From the NCBI GenBank assembly GCA_014238335.1, contig JABABI010000034.1, positions 1 to 64,000 on the forward strand: 64,000 nt of DNA. Reading direction: 5' to 3'. This document shows positions 44,538-52,485 of the stretch, in pieces. This stretch comes from Fuerstiella sp. (GTDB lineage: Bacteria > Planctomycetota > Planctomycetia > Planctomycetales > Planctomycetaceae). Within the stretch, counting starts at the first letter, position 1; the number at the start of each line of letters is the position of its first letter. Position numbers and translations under genes: made by a program. A model generated the notes under the pieces. That model ran no database searches, was not told where the DNA came from, and saw only the letters and a program-made list of their open reading frames with translations.

Positions 44538-45179
44538 CACAAAAGCTCGCCTGAAAACGACTGGGCTGGAACCTAACAAACTGTAAACATAATTTCGTCA
44601 TAATAACAGCGGCTACTGTCGCCCCATTGGGCGATTTTCAGTTGCGAAACCGTCGCTTTCTGAGGCATTTCTGACGCGAAAACAGGAGTTCCGCTGGACA
44701 TTCAGAGTAAATGAAGCCGCACGGGGCGACGAATCAGCGAACTCGTCACCACCCCAAGAAACACGGTCTGGCGGCTTTTCACACAGTTCGACACAACCAC
44801 TGAAAATGCGTCCGCCAGGACTTCGGTAGGGATGGGAAGAGAACATCGGCACGTTTTGCGTGTACCGGCTGAACAGAGCCTGCACGGACCAAAGCTAACA
44901 TCGGCCAACGACCTCTGGTGTACATTTTTGCTGCCGTCACCGTGACGTCCAATCGTGCATTTCGAAAACACTGCCGAAGCTGCACATTTTGGTGGGGTCG
45001 CACCGGTCGGGGTCCGAAATCAATGTCAGGGGAGATTCTCCGTCGACACACGTCGTCGAGGGAAGTTTGCAAACTGCGGTGCGTCGAGGGGGGCCTCGGA
45101 CATGGCTGAACACAGCACACGTCATTGTGTGCGGTGCGATGGACAGTCGTGACAGCCGAATCCAGGAACGATCGACGCA
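44538..45179. other. Divergent intergenic region
   Basis: About 640 bases between the small CPNC protein (leftward) and the secreted unknown protein (rightward). Several frames of 60-160 codons cross it on both strands but none shows a motif, signal peptide or ribosome site that I trust. I see no strong hairpin or convincing promoter box. Confidence 0.45.
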
Positions 45180-46523
45180 ATGGGAACAGTCTCTGTGCAC
45201 TTTCATAAACTCTTTTCGCTGGCAATAGTCCTCGCCCTTGTGGCAAGTCTCAGTGTCAACGAAAATGCGAACGCAGCACCACGACTGGAAGACCTGGCTC
45301 AGCAGGTCGGTGTCAGTATTCTGGAGGACGCCACCTCCGAAAAAAAGGTTCTGGAGTCCACAAAGCAACGAGTTCCTTACGGAAAAATGTCCAGAAACGC
45401 CCAGGCCCGAGCGGCACATATTCTGGACAACGTTTCACAATATCGGCGCATGCCAAGTCTTCAGTATCGCATCAACCCAAACATCTATCAGTACCTGATC
45501 AATCACCCTGACGTTGCCATCAGTACCTGGCGCGTTATGGGAATCTCGACGCTGCAGATGTGGCAGACGAGTGAGTTTAAATACGAAGCAAAAGCGACGG
45601 ATGGGTCGACAGGTACCGCTGATATCCTCTGGCGCGACAGCAATCAGTGCTTGTTTATTGTTGAGGGAAAATATCAAAGCCCGCTGCTGCCTGGATCCAT
45701 TGAAGCGTCGGCCCTGGTATGGCTGCAGTTCCGGTTCGTCGAAGGTAAAGACGGTTCGCTGCTGGTTAATCAGCAGGTCGAAACATTCCTGTACTTTCCG
45801 TCTACTGCCATCGATGCGATCGCGAAACTGACCTCACGACTGACCAGTTCAATTCTTGATCGCAACGTATTCGAAGTGTCACTGTATGCCCGCATGATGA
45901 CGAAAGCAGCGGAAAAGGAGCCGCAATGGATCGAGCAACTCGCCGAGCGACTGGATGGCGTACCGCTTCAACGTCGCAGGGAACTGGCGTCCATCTCTCG
46001 CGGCCTCAATCCAGACACAGCAGTAATGCAACCGCTCGCCAACAGCAAGCAGGTTGCCCTCCAGCGCCTGCCGGTGTCGGGAGAATTCCATGCCTTCGAA
46101 AAGTCACTGCAGCAGGTCGTCACCCACGTGCCGCTGGTGCCGGATGTTACTCTCAACAGTCAGCAGCCTGAACCACAGCAGCAGAACACTTCCCGTCCCA
46201 ATCAATTCTTCTCGCCAAAAACCGCAACCACCGTGACGAGACAAAAGTTTCACACTCGCCTGGCCGTGAACTACGGTAATCCACACCCACGGTCCGGTCT
46301 CAGCGGTGTGCCGCGCACAGTGACATCACCGTATTCGAACGCATCAGAACCAGACTCCGCACACAATTATGTCGCTTGCCCAGTCGCACCGTTCCTCACC
46401 CCGGTAACGAGCGCTGACCTGCCTGCCCCAACATCAACACTTGTGCGTTCGAAAAATCCCTCTCCACAAGTGCTGGAGCCACCCACAGAAATTTCCCAGC
46501 AGTCACCGGCTAACGACGACTGA
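45180..46523 (+). CDS. Secreted planctomycete protein of unknown function
   Basis: A 447-residue exported protein. A signal peptide covers residues 1-32 (ending ENANA). The core (about 60-270) has RINPNIYQYLINHPDVAIS, WRVMGISTLQMWQT and DGSTGTADILWRDSN, a pattern I recall in many planctomycete hypothetical proteins with no assigned function. The C-terminal 150 residues are rich in Pro, Ser, Thr and Gln and look disordered. The ATG at 45180 is preceded by AGGAACG. It is divergent from the small CPNC protein and convergent with the ATPase gene. Confidence 0.75.
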   Translation: MGTVSVHFHKLFSLAIVLALVASLSVNENANAAPRLEDLAQQVGVSILEDATSEKKVLESTKQRVPYGKMSRNAQARAAHILDNVSQYRRMPSLQYRINPNIYQYLINHPDVAISTWRVMGISTLQMWQTSEFKYEAKATDGSTGTADILWRDSNQCLFIVEGKYQSPLLPGSIEASALVWLQFRFVEGKDGSLLVNQQVETFLYFPSTAIDAIAKLTSRLTSSILDRNVFEVSLYARMMTKAAEKEPQWIEQLAERLDGVPLQRRRELASISRGLNPDTAVMQPLANSKQVALQRLPVSGEFHAFEKSLQQVVTHVPLVPDVTLNSQQPEPQQQNTSRPNQFFSPKTATTVTRQKFHTRLAVNYGNPHPRSGLSGVPRTVTSPYSNASEPDSAHNYVACPVAPFLTPVTSADLPAPTSTLVRSKNPSPQVLEPPTEISQQSPANDD

Positions 46524-46646
46524 ATTTCGCCTCGCTTTAGCGCCGTGTGGCAAGAAAGGTCACAGCGCAGCTACGAAACACTTAACGAGAGTGAAAGGTA
46601 ACCGTCGCTGATCATCCGCCAGCGAATTACTTTCGCAGCGTGCAGA

Positions 46647-49600
46647 CTATGCAGCCGCTTTCAGCGTGCGGGACTGCTGTGCCCAACTGATCCAGTCAGT
46701 GATTTCTTCAAGATCAGGTTTTCTACGCCCCCGAACGATACGCTCACCCTCGCCGGTGCCAGAAAACGGTCCGACAAGTGCAAACAGATCGGCAGGACGC
46801 TTCTGCGATAGCTGCTCAGGTTCGCTGATCCCGCAGGCCACCAAAATCTGCGCAACGTGCCCGCGAATCCGTGGCACCATGCAAAGCAGCCGTGCCTGAG
46901 ACTGCCACTGAGCAACAGTGTCGCCCGAAACTCGACGGTTGGCAAGCCGTTCGGCCACAGAATCGGCAGACGCATTCAGCAGATCGTCCACGGTATAGAT
47001 TCCGACCGTCGCCAAACGTTCTGCCGTTTTGGGACCAATCGACGGGGCCGTTTGTACATCCGCGGATCGGTTCAGATGAAACTTCAGCTCCAGCTCTCCC
47101 ACCTCATCGTGACGACCTTTTGCCTGCATTGTTCGATACGATGCAGAATGTCGCGCCAGCCTTTGTCGACGCAGCAATTGTCGCTGTTTCCGCTGGCGAC
47201 GGTCGGCAGCAGAAAGTCCCGGTCGTTTCTGGCGACGAATTGTGCTCCGACCGCCGGAATGACTCTGCCGTCGTCGCAGTCCTGATGAGCCATCAGCGAT
47301 CGATTCCGTCACCTGACCGTCACCTGACTCTGATGAGTCAACGAAGAAGCGGGAACGAGCCCGTCGAGCCTCGGTAAGTAATCGAGAATGCTGAGACCAG
47401 CGACTCCAGCTGATCGCCTGTTGGCGGTCAAGTATCCGACCGGATCTGCAATATCGTGCGCCGGCCTGCGTTTTCTGAAATTCAGCGACCACGTCGTACA
47501 CCGTTTCAGGTCGCATACGACTGAGTTCAACTGCGCTTTGAATACCGGACGCATATAGAAGTTCTGCGTCACTCCGCCGCAGCATGGGAATCAGCGTGGC
47601 AAGTTCGGCCTGACCTCGCCACGCACAAATTCTCTCGGTGCCGATTGAGTAGCCTCGGTCACGATACCGCATCTCCTGATCCTCGATGGACTGTGACAGC
47701 AATTCGCCAACGGTTCTGATTCCGGACGCGCGAATCGCCTCAAGTTCGGCAACGGTGAGCCCGGACAACTCTTCGACCGAGCTGTCTACTTCCAGATAGA
47801 ACAGCCAGTTCGAGGATTCCGTGGACGCCGCCACTTCCGCAACTTCCGCAACTTCCGCAACATCTGCAGGTGGTGGCACGAATGCCGCCACGGAAACGGG
47901 CGGCTCTTCAACAACCGGATCCTCCGCAGATTCCAGATAACGAACACATGCCCCCTTCTGCGCAAACAAATCGCGGACGTCCCTTTGACAGGTAAAAAAG
48001 ATGATCTGCTGCCCGTCCGAAGCCACTTCCATCAACAAATCCGCGGCGGCCCCCCCCCGTTCGTCGTCAGTCATGATAAACACGTCGTCAAGTAACAAAG
48101 GAGCTCGGTCACTATCTTCTGCTCGGTGCTGAATGAGCGCCAGACGCAGCGCGAGTGCCACCAGATCACGGGTACCTCGACTAAGTTGCTGTAAAGTTTG
48201 AGGGTCATTCGACTGCCGTGTGGCCGCCTGAATCGTTGTACCGGTCGCGTCCGCAGCCAGGTGATAACACTCGCCCTCAGTAAGTCTGGCAACGTACTCG
48301 GATGCAACATCCAGGACATTGCGTGCCACCAGTTGCCCCAGTCGTTCAATGACAGCCTGCAGATTTGATTCCGTCTCTTCCAGTACGCGGCAGCGTTCCG
48401 TAAGTAAATGAAGCTGAGCGTCCGCTTCGGCAATTTGTCCCTTGACTGCATCCAGGTCCTGGAGACGTCCGGATGATTGCAGCGCCGTCTGCAGTTCCGC
48501 CTGATGATCCTCGTGCCAACCGACGTCAGCCGACATCTGTCGCTGCTCACGCCGCAGATCATCACGCACGTGCCGTTCCCGTGAAAGTGCCGCTTCTATC
48601 TCGACAATGGAGCCGCCAACCATCTGGCTGACTTCACTGCCTCGATAAAGGGAGTGTGCATCTGAGTCACAGTCAGAGCCACACCGGTCACTGACAGGAA
48701 GAACATCCGCACTGCGATCAAGTTCCTCCTTCAAAGCATCAATCTGCCCCTGCACGTCAGCATCCAGGTGCTTAATGTCGTGCAGCATCCTCTGTCCGAG
48801 AATCGATTCCAGCGACGTCTGATGCGATGCGATGGCGGCCGCGTGCCGCGCCACGTAATCACAAAGCGAAACCACCTCACTGCCAAGGTCATCCGCCGGC
48901 GTTTCTCGATCGGCGACGGTCGGGGCCACACCGAAGTCTGTGGCCCCCATTCTCTGTTCCAGCCGCGACACGATGGCACGAATGGATCCCAGCGAATCCT
49001 GACACAGAAGCGGTGCCGTAGCCTCAGTTGTCAACTCTGCAACTTCACGCTGCACGGCGTCACGAATGTCCGCCCAACGCTGTTGACGCTTGACAAGCTC
49101 CGAAATCCGGTCCGTCATCGGTCGGCGGGGCAGAGCAGCAGTGTTCTGCTTCATTAGCCTGTCGAGCAGTTTCTCGAGTCGTTCAACCTCGCTGCTCACC
49201 TCGCGAGTTCTGCGGCCCAGGTCTTCTGCAGATGCTCTCAACCGGCACGACTCAGCCTCCGACCGCAAAATCTCCTGCGGAATATCGGGGGAAACGCGCC
49301 GCATCCTTGCCAGTTCGTCGACGGCCTCCTGACGGCGACACTGCAAATCAATAATGTTTTGACGCAGGCCGCCACTCTCGCCCTCACCCTCACGTTCCTG
49401 TATCGACTGAATGACCGCCCGTTCGGCGCGACAGATTTCCTCTCCTGCGGAAGCTCCAACATCATCCAGACAAAGACGCGTCAACAGATCAAAGCGAACA
49501 GCCTCCTGCTCACCAACGCTGAAGACTTCACGATAGGTGTTCTCATTAGCCCATTCCGGCAGATCGCCATTGCGCACGGTCACGGGAATCCCCGTTACAA

Positions 49601-49889
49601 GATCCACGGCACACAATTCAGTCGAAACCCCATGACTCCGTTCCCGGGTCAGACGCAGCGAACGCCCACGTGATTCCAGAGAGACCGATCCACCGTACCG
49701 CCCATCGTCCGCCTGAAAGGCCTGATGCTCGGTCGTATAACCAAACAACAAACCGCGCAGAAAATGGACCAATGTGGTTTTTCCGGTGCCGCTGCCCCCG
49801 TAAATGACCGTCAGCCCCTGCGAAAGATCCCGCAATTCCAAATTGTCCAGAACGCCAAACTGCTCAACACTGAAATCAAGAATACGCAT
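46647..49889 (-). CDS. YhaN/SbcC-like SMC-type ATPase with DUF4332 HhH modules
   Basis: Coiled-coil ATPase of 1080 residues. Walker A GGSGTGKTT lies near residues 32-40, two long coiled-coil arms span about 160-550, then the YhaN-style signature LSRGTRDLVALALRLAL near 569 and Walker B LLLDDVFIMTDDER near 605. After a repeated VAE linker (47834-47860) come DUF4332-type helix-hairpin-helix modules: one about 700-840 and one about 950-1070 (APSIGPKTAERLATVG), joined by a very basic linker. The start ATG at 49887-49889 has GGGA upstream; the frame continues 33 codons further with only a TTG start. It follows the SbcD-like gene by 109 bases. ATPase motifs look intact, so a role in DNA repair or genome structure is likely. 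Confidence 0.82.
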   Translation of the reverse strand: MRILDFSVEQFGVLDNLELRDLSQGLTVIYGGSGTGKTTLVHFLRGLLFGYTTEHQAFQADDGRYGGSVSLESRGRSLRLTRERSHGVSTELCAVDLVTGIPVTVRNGDLPEWANENTYREVFSVGEQEAVRFDLLTRLCLDDVGASAGEEICRAERAVIQSIQEREGEGESGGLRQNIIDLQCRRQEAVDELARMRRVSPDIPQEILRSEAESCRLRASAEDLGRRTREVSSEVERLEKLLDRLMKQNTAALPRRPMTDRISELVKRQQRWADIRDAVQREVAELTTEATAPLLCQDSLGSIRAIVSRLEQRMGATDFGVAPTVADRETPADDLGSEVVSLCDYVARHAAAIASHQTSLESILGQRMLHDIKHLDADVQGQIDALKEELDRSADVLPVSDRCGSDCDSDAHSLYRGSEVSQMVGGSIVEIEAALSRERHVRDDLRREQRQMSADVGWHEDHQAELQTALQSSGRLQDLDAVKGQIAEADAQLHLLTERCRVLEETESNLQAVIERLGQLVARNVLDVASEYVARLTEGECYHLAADATGTTIQAATRQSNDPQTLQQLSRGTRDLVALALRLALIQHRAEDSDRAPLLLDDVFIMTDDERGGAAADLLMEVASDGQQIIFFTCQRDVRDLFAQKGACVRYLESAEDPVVEEPPVSVAAFVPPPADVAEVAEVAEVAASTESSNWLFYLEVDSSVEELSGLTVAELEAIRASGIRTVGELLSQSIEDQEMRYRDRGYSIGTERICAWRGQAELATLIPMLRRSDAELLYASGIQSAVELSRMRPETVYDVVAEFQKTQAGARYCRSGRILDRQQAISWSRWSQHSRLLTEARRARSRFFVDSSESGDGQVTESIADGSSGLRRRQSHSGGRSTIRRQKRPGLSAADRRQRKQRQLLRRQRLARHSASYRTMQAKGRHDEVGELELKFHLNRSADVQTAPSIGPKTAERLATVGIYTVDDLLNASADSVAERLANRRVSGDTVAQWQSQARLLCMVPRIRGHVAQILVACGISEPEQLSQKRPADLFALVGPFSGTGEGERIVRGRRKPDLEEITDWISWAQQSRTLKAAA
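47834..47860 (-). repeat. Three tandem 9-base units inside the ATPase gene
   Basis: The plus strand reads CTTCCGCAA three times in a row. On the coding strand this adds the tripeptide VAE repeated in the linker between the ATPase head and the first HhH module. Copy number could vary in frame without breaking the gene. Confidence 0.85.
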
Positions 49890-49998
49890 AGCACATCCCG
49901 TCCACCCGAATGACTTCAAATCAAATCCAGACGCGGTGACAGCAATCAGAACGAACGATTCCCGGTCACAACGACACTTATTCCTCAACTGGGTCCAT

Positions 49999-51108
49999 TC
50001 ATGCAGCCGGTAGCAGCAGGCTTAACCCGGCCAACAGTTCCCGCGAGACACCTCCTTTGGCTTTCGGGGTGCCACTCTGATGAACACCGCCCGTCGGGCC
50101 GAAACTGTTCCGACAGCCCGTTACAACATCAATATACTGTTCAACCACGACATCCTGTGGTGCCGTAATTCGCAGCACAGAATCCTCGCTGAAGCGAATG
50201 CTGCGAGGCCAGAAACCGCGGTGCCCTCCGTGTAGAAACTGACGCAATCGCGTCAACAGTTTCACTTCGCTCAACTCTGCAGCGCTCTGCAGATCAGTCG
50301 TCACTTGAGTCTGCAGCAGCCAGTCAACGATGACCGTCTGGGTGCTGCGACGATCCAGTGAACGAGACGTACGACTGATCTCCGCGATCAACTCGTCCAC
50401 AGTCGAAACTTCCGGAAGCGAAAGTTCCTCGGTGGCGAATCGAATCACATCTGTGGTCAGAAATGAGGCCTGCATCTCACGCGTGGAAAGATCGACTTCA
50501 ACAAGTAGACATCCGCAGTCTGCTGATTCCTGCGGACTCACCGACTGGACTGGCCCTGCAGAAAGCTTCATACATCCGTCCGTTGTAAGACGATCCGCGT
50601 TTGCAGTCCTTGAGGTCGAGGGCGCCGCCTGGTAAACGATGCGATTCGGAGGACTACAGCCGCGATCCTTTCCAATCGCAATGGTGAAGGACGTGTCCGG
50701 TGCCGTCGTGGCGGCAACCGACTGCAGCCCGATGCCACCGCCGATCTCATGCTGAACGCCAATGACCCCGCCAGGACGAACAATCACGTCACAGACGTTT
50801 CGTAAAGCAACAGCTGAAGTGTGAGAATCCGCCGCAACAACGATCTTGATTCCGCGACGTTGCAGAGGTTCGAACTGATCGGCCAGCCAACACGAAATTG
50901 CTTCAATGTCTTCGTCAGACTCAGCCACGCTGCCCGCGATCAGCAGAAAATCCGCCCGTTGAGCAATCGTTGTCTGAACAAGGTTCTTGACAGCCTGTCG
51001 CACGCTGCCCGTCGCCAGCCGACGCAGCCAGTCCGGCGATTCTGCCAAGCCCCCGACAGGAGTATCCAATCGTAGAAAATCTGAATGAACAAATCTGACT
51101 GTGGCCAT
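49999..51108 (-). CDS. YhaO/SbcD-like protein with lost metal ligands
   Basis: A 369-residue protein that aligns with YhaO/SbcD metallophosphoesterases in order: VRFVHSDFLRLDTPVGGL matches the family start FRFIHAADLHLDSP, ADFLLIAGSVAESDED matches DFLLIAGDLFD, and GIKIVVAADSHTS matches the GNHD block. The metal ligands are changed: the DxH positions are F11 and R13, the GD Asp is S60, GNHD reads D-S-H-T at 94-97 (only His96 kept), and the late GHIH motif is absent. It therefore looks like a catalytically dead member. GGAAG lies six bases before the ATG. It is the first gene of a two-gene unit with the ATPase, as in YhaO-YhaN pairs. Confidence 0.75.
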   Translation of the reverse strand: MATVRFVHSDFLRLDTPVGGLAESPDWLRRLATGSVRQAVKNLVQTTIAQRADFLLIAGSVAESDEDIEAISCWLADQFEPLQRRGIKIVVAADSHTSAVALRNVCDVIVRPGGVIGVQHEIGGGIGLQSVAATTAPDTSFTIAIGKDRGCSPPNRIVYQAAPSTSRTANADRLTTDGCMKLSAGPVQSVSPQESADCGCLLVEVDLSTREMQASFLTTDVIRFATEELSLPEVSTVDELIAEISRTSRSLDRRSTQTVIVDWLLQTQVTTDLQSAAELSEVKLLTRLRQFLHGGHRGFWPRSIRFSEDSVLRITAPQDVVVEQYIDVVTGCRNSFGPTGGVHQSGTPKAKGGVSRELLAGLSLLLPAA

Positions 51109-51355
51109 CTACGCTTCCCTGCGTTCACGAATTGTACCCGGCATTTACCATGGCGTCGCACCCCGTTCATCCTTGAAGGAGCCTGCTGTCTCGAACGTCG
51201 CACGTTAGCTGAACCGCAAAAAATAGCCTAGACCATTCCGGCAGTTTTCGCCGAACCGGATGTGTCCAAAGTGAGTATTTCGTTGCGAAAGACAGCGACC
51301 GCAGAAGTAGTAACTCCCGCCTTTCTGCAAGTCCGCACCTACAGGTTGCCCTTTG

Positions 51356-51385
51356 TTGACCTACATTAGGGTGACTACCTATAGG
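51356..51385 (+). promoter_or_regulatory. Candidate sigma-70-type promoter for the sigma factor gene
   Basis: TTGACC at 51356-51361 and TATAGG at 51380-51385 are separated by 18 bases, close to the standard -35/-10 layout. It would start a leader of about 235 bases before the sigma factor ATG. The -10 box is weak and there is no experimental support. Confidence 0.35.
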
Positions 51386-51420
51386 GAAAACCCTCAGTTT
51401 GGCCACATCCTCCGACCTCG

Positions 51421-51590
51421 TCTGCCATTTGGCGCATGATTGGGCAGGGAGGCTAAAAAGAAACAAAACGGAGGATTCGGCAACCCCGAAAGATAAAGAC
51501 ACAAGACCGTAGTCTGTATTGCAGCACTTCGCTGCTTGTACAGCTCGTCACTGAGCTCCTGGTAAGACCATCTCCTTCACAGGCGGGACC
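51421..51590 (+). promoter_or_regulatory. Shared leader blocks, copy 2, with three hairpins
   Basis: The blocks TCTGCCATTTGGCG (51421-51434) and TCACAGGCGGGACC (51577-51590) are identical to the pair upstream of ribBA but 142 rather than 34 bases apart. Between them lie three hairpins: TTCGG/CCGAA at 51476-51490, GCAGC/GCTGC at 51521-51535 and AGCTC/GAGCT at 51542-51557. The second block ends 38 bases before the sigma gene start. A regulatory leader RNA is possible, but I recognise no known riboswitch family. Confidence 0.4.
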
Positions 51591-51628
51591 CAGCGTCGAC
51601 ACATACACCCTATCCTGCAGGTCACGAT

Positions 51629-52366
51629 ATGACTTGGCAGGTGTTCGACAAAGACCAAGTGAATCAAATGATTACGACGCCCAGACGACATTCCGGGGCC
51701 ACCGACGCCGACCGAGACCAACTGGTACTGGACAATCTCGGCTACGTGAAGCACATCCTCGGTAAACTGCTGAATCAGCTGCCTCTGCGAGTTGATGCGG
51801 AAAATCTGGAAGCCGCCGGCGTTCTGGGTTTAATCGAAGCGGCGTCACAGTATGACCCAAGTCGCAATGTCGAGTTCAGGACATTTTCCTACCGACGCAT
51901 ACGCGGAGAAATCCTGGACGAACTGCGCCGGAACTGCCCGTTGTCGCAGCAGATGCTGCAGAAAACCACCGCGCTCAGACATCTGCGCAGCCAGTTTCAG
52001 GGAACAGTCAGCGTTGAACAATTGGCCGAAGCGTCAGGAATGTCAGTCAGCGAAGTAACAGAATGTATTCAGGCCGCTCGCCTGACCCGTCCCGACAGCT
52101 GGATCGATACCGTTCGCGTCAAGGGCCACATCGGTGATGACGACAGTCCGGGCAAAATAGAAACTGAAGAGATGCGGCAGGTTCTCACTGACGGCGTCGA
52201 AACTCTCCCGGATAAAATGCGAGTCGCCATCGCTCTGCACTACAACGAGGGACTGAAGCTGAAGGAAGTTGGCAAACTTTTAAGCCTGTCGGAATCACGG
52301 GTATCGCGAATTCTTGACAGTGCCAGAACCCGACTGAAGGAATACGTACGGCAGCGAGGTTATTAG
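51629..52366 (+). CDS. FliA/WhiG-type RNA polymerase sigma factor
   Basis: Sigma factor of 245 residues with regions 2, 3 and 4 but no region 1.1. Region 2 appears as ENLEAAGVLGLIEAASQYDP and FRTFSYRRIRGEILDELRR, region 3 as VSVEQLAEASGMSVSEVTEC, and region 4 as LPDKMRVAIALHYNEGLKL with an HTH in LSLSESRVSRILDSARTRL. This pattern is that of sigma-28 (FliA), WhiG and sigma-B-like proteins, which control motility or development. No flagellar operon is nearby, though a hook-like protein is encoded 25 kb away. The ATG at 51629 follows a long structured leader. Confidence 0.9.
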   Translation: MTWQVFDKDQVNQMITTPRRHSGATDADRDQLVLDNLGYVKHILGKLLNQLPLRVDAENLEAAGVLGLIEAASQYDPSRNVEFRTFSYRRIRGEILDELRRNCPLSQQMLQKTTALRHLRSQFQGTVSVEQLAEASGMSVSEVTECIQAARLTRPDSWIDTVRVKGHIGDDDSPGKIETEEMRQVLTDGVETLPDKMRVAIALHYNEGLKLKEVGKLLSLSESRVSRILDSARTRLKEYVRQRGY

Positions 52367-52485
52367 CAGACGACTTATTGTCGTGAACTGCTCCGGCTTG
52401 TAGGCACTCCACTTTCCCAGGCCGGAAGACGTCTGGCGCGGTCACGAATAGGCGTCATACACTGTAATCGCCGCCACAGTGCCGG

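Larger units (their letters stand above)
51109..51628. other. Divergent region with long structured leader of the sigma gene
   Basis: 520 bases between the SbcD-like gene (leftward) and the sigma factor gene (rightward). A candidate promoter at 51356-51385 and three hairpins at 51476-51557 suggest a leader RNA of over 200 bases. Two 14-base blocks here are shared with the ribBA leader. Confidence 0.5.

Noticed and set aside
44779..45246. A 155-codon minus-strand frame between the CPNC protein and the secreted protein
   Set aside because: It overlaps the signal peptide region of the plus-strand gene and has no motif of its own.
46647..51108. Anti-phage defence island
   Set aside because: The SMC-like pair could resemble defence ATPases, but its neighbours are housekeeping or planctomycete core genes and no other defence gene is present.
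51476..51535. Cyclic-di-GMP (GEMM) riboswitch before the sigma gene
   Set aside because: Some bases look similar (GGCAACCC, CGAAAG, GACACAAG), but the stem around the GAAA loop and the receptor pairing do not form.
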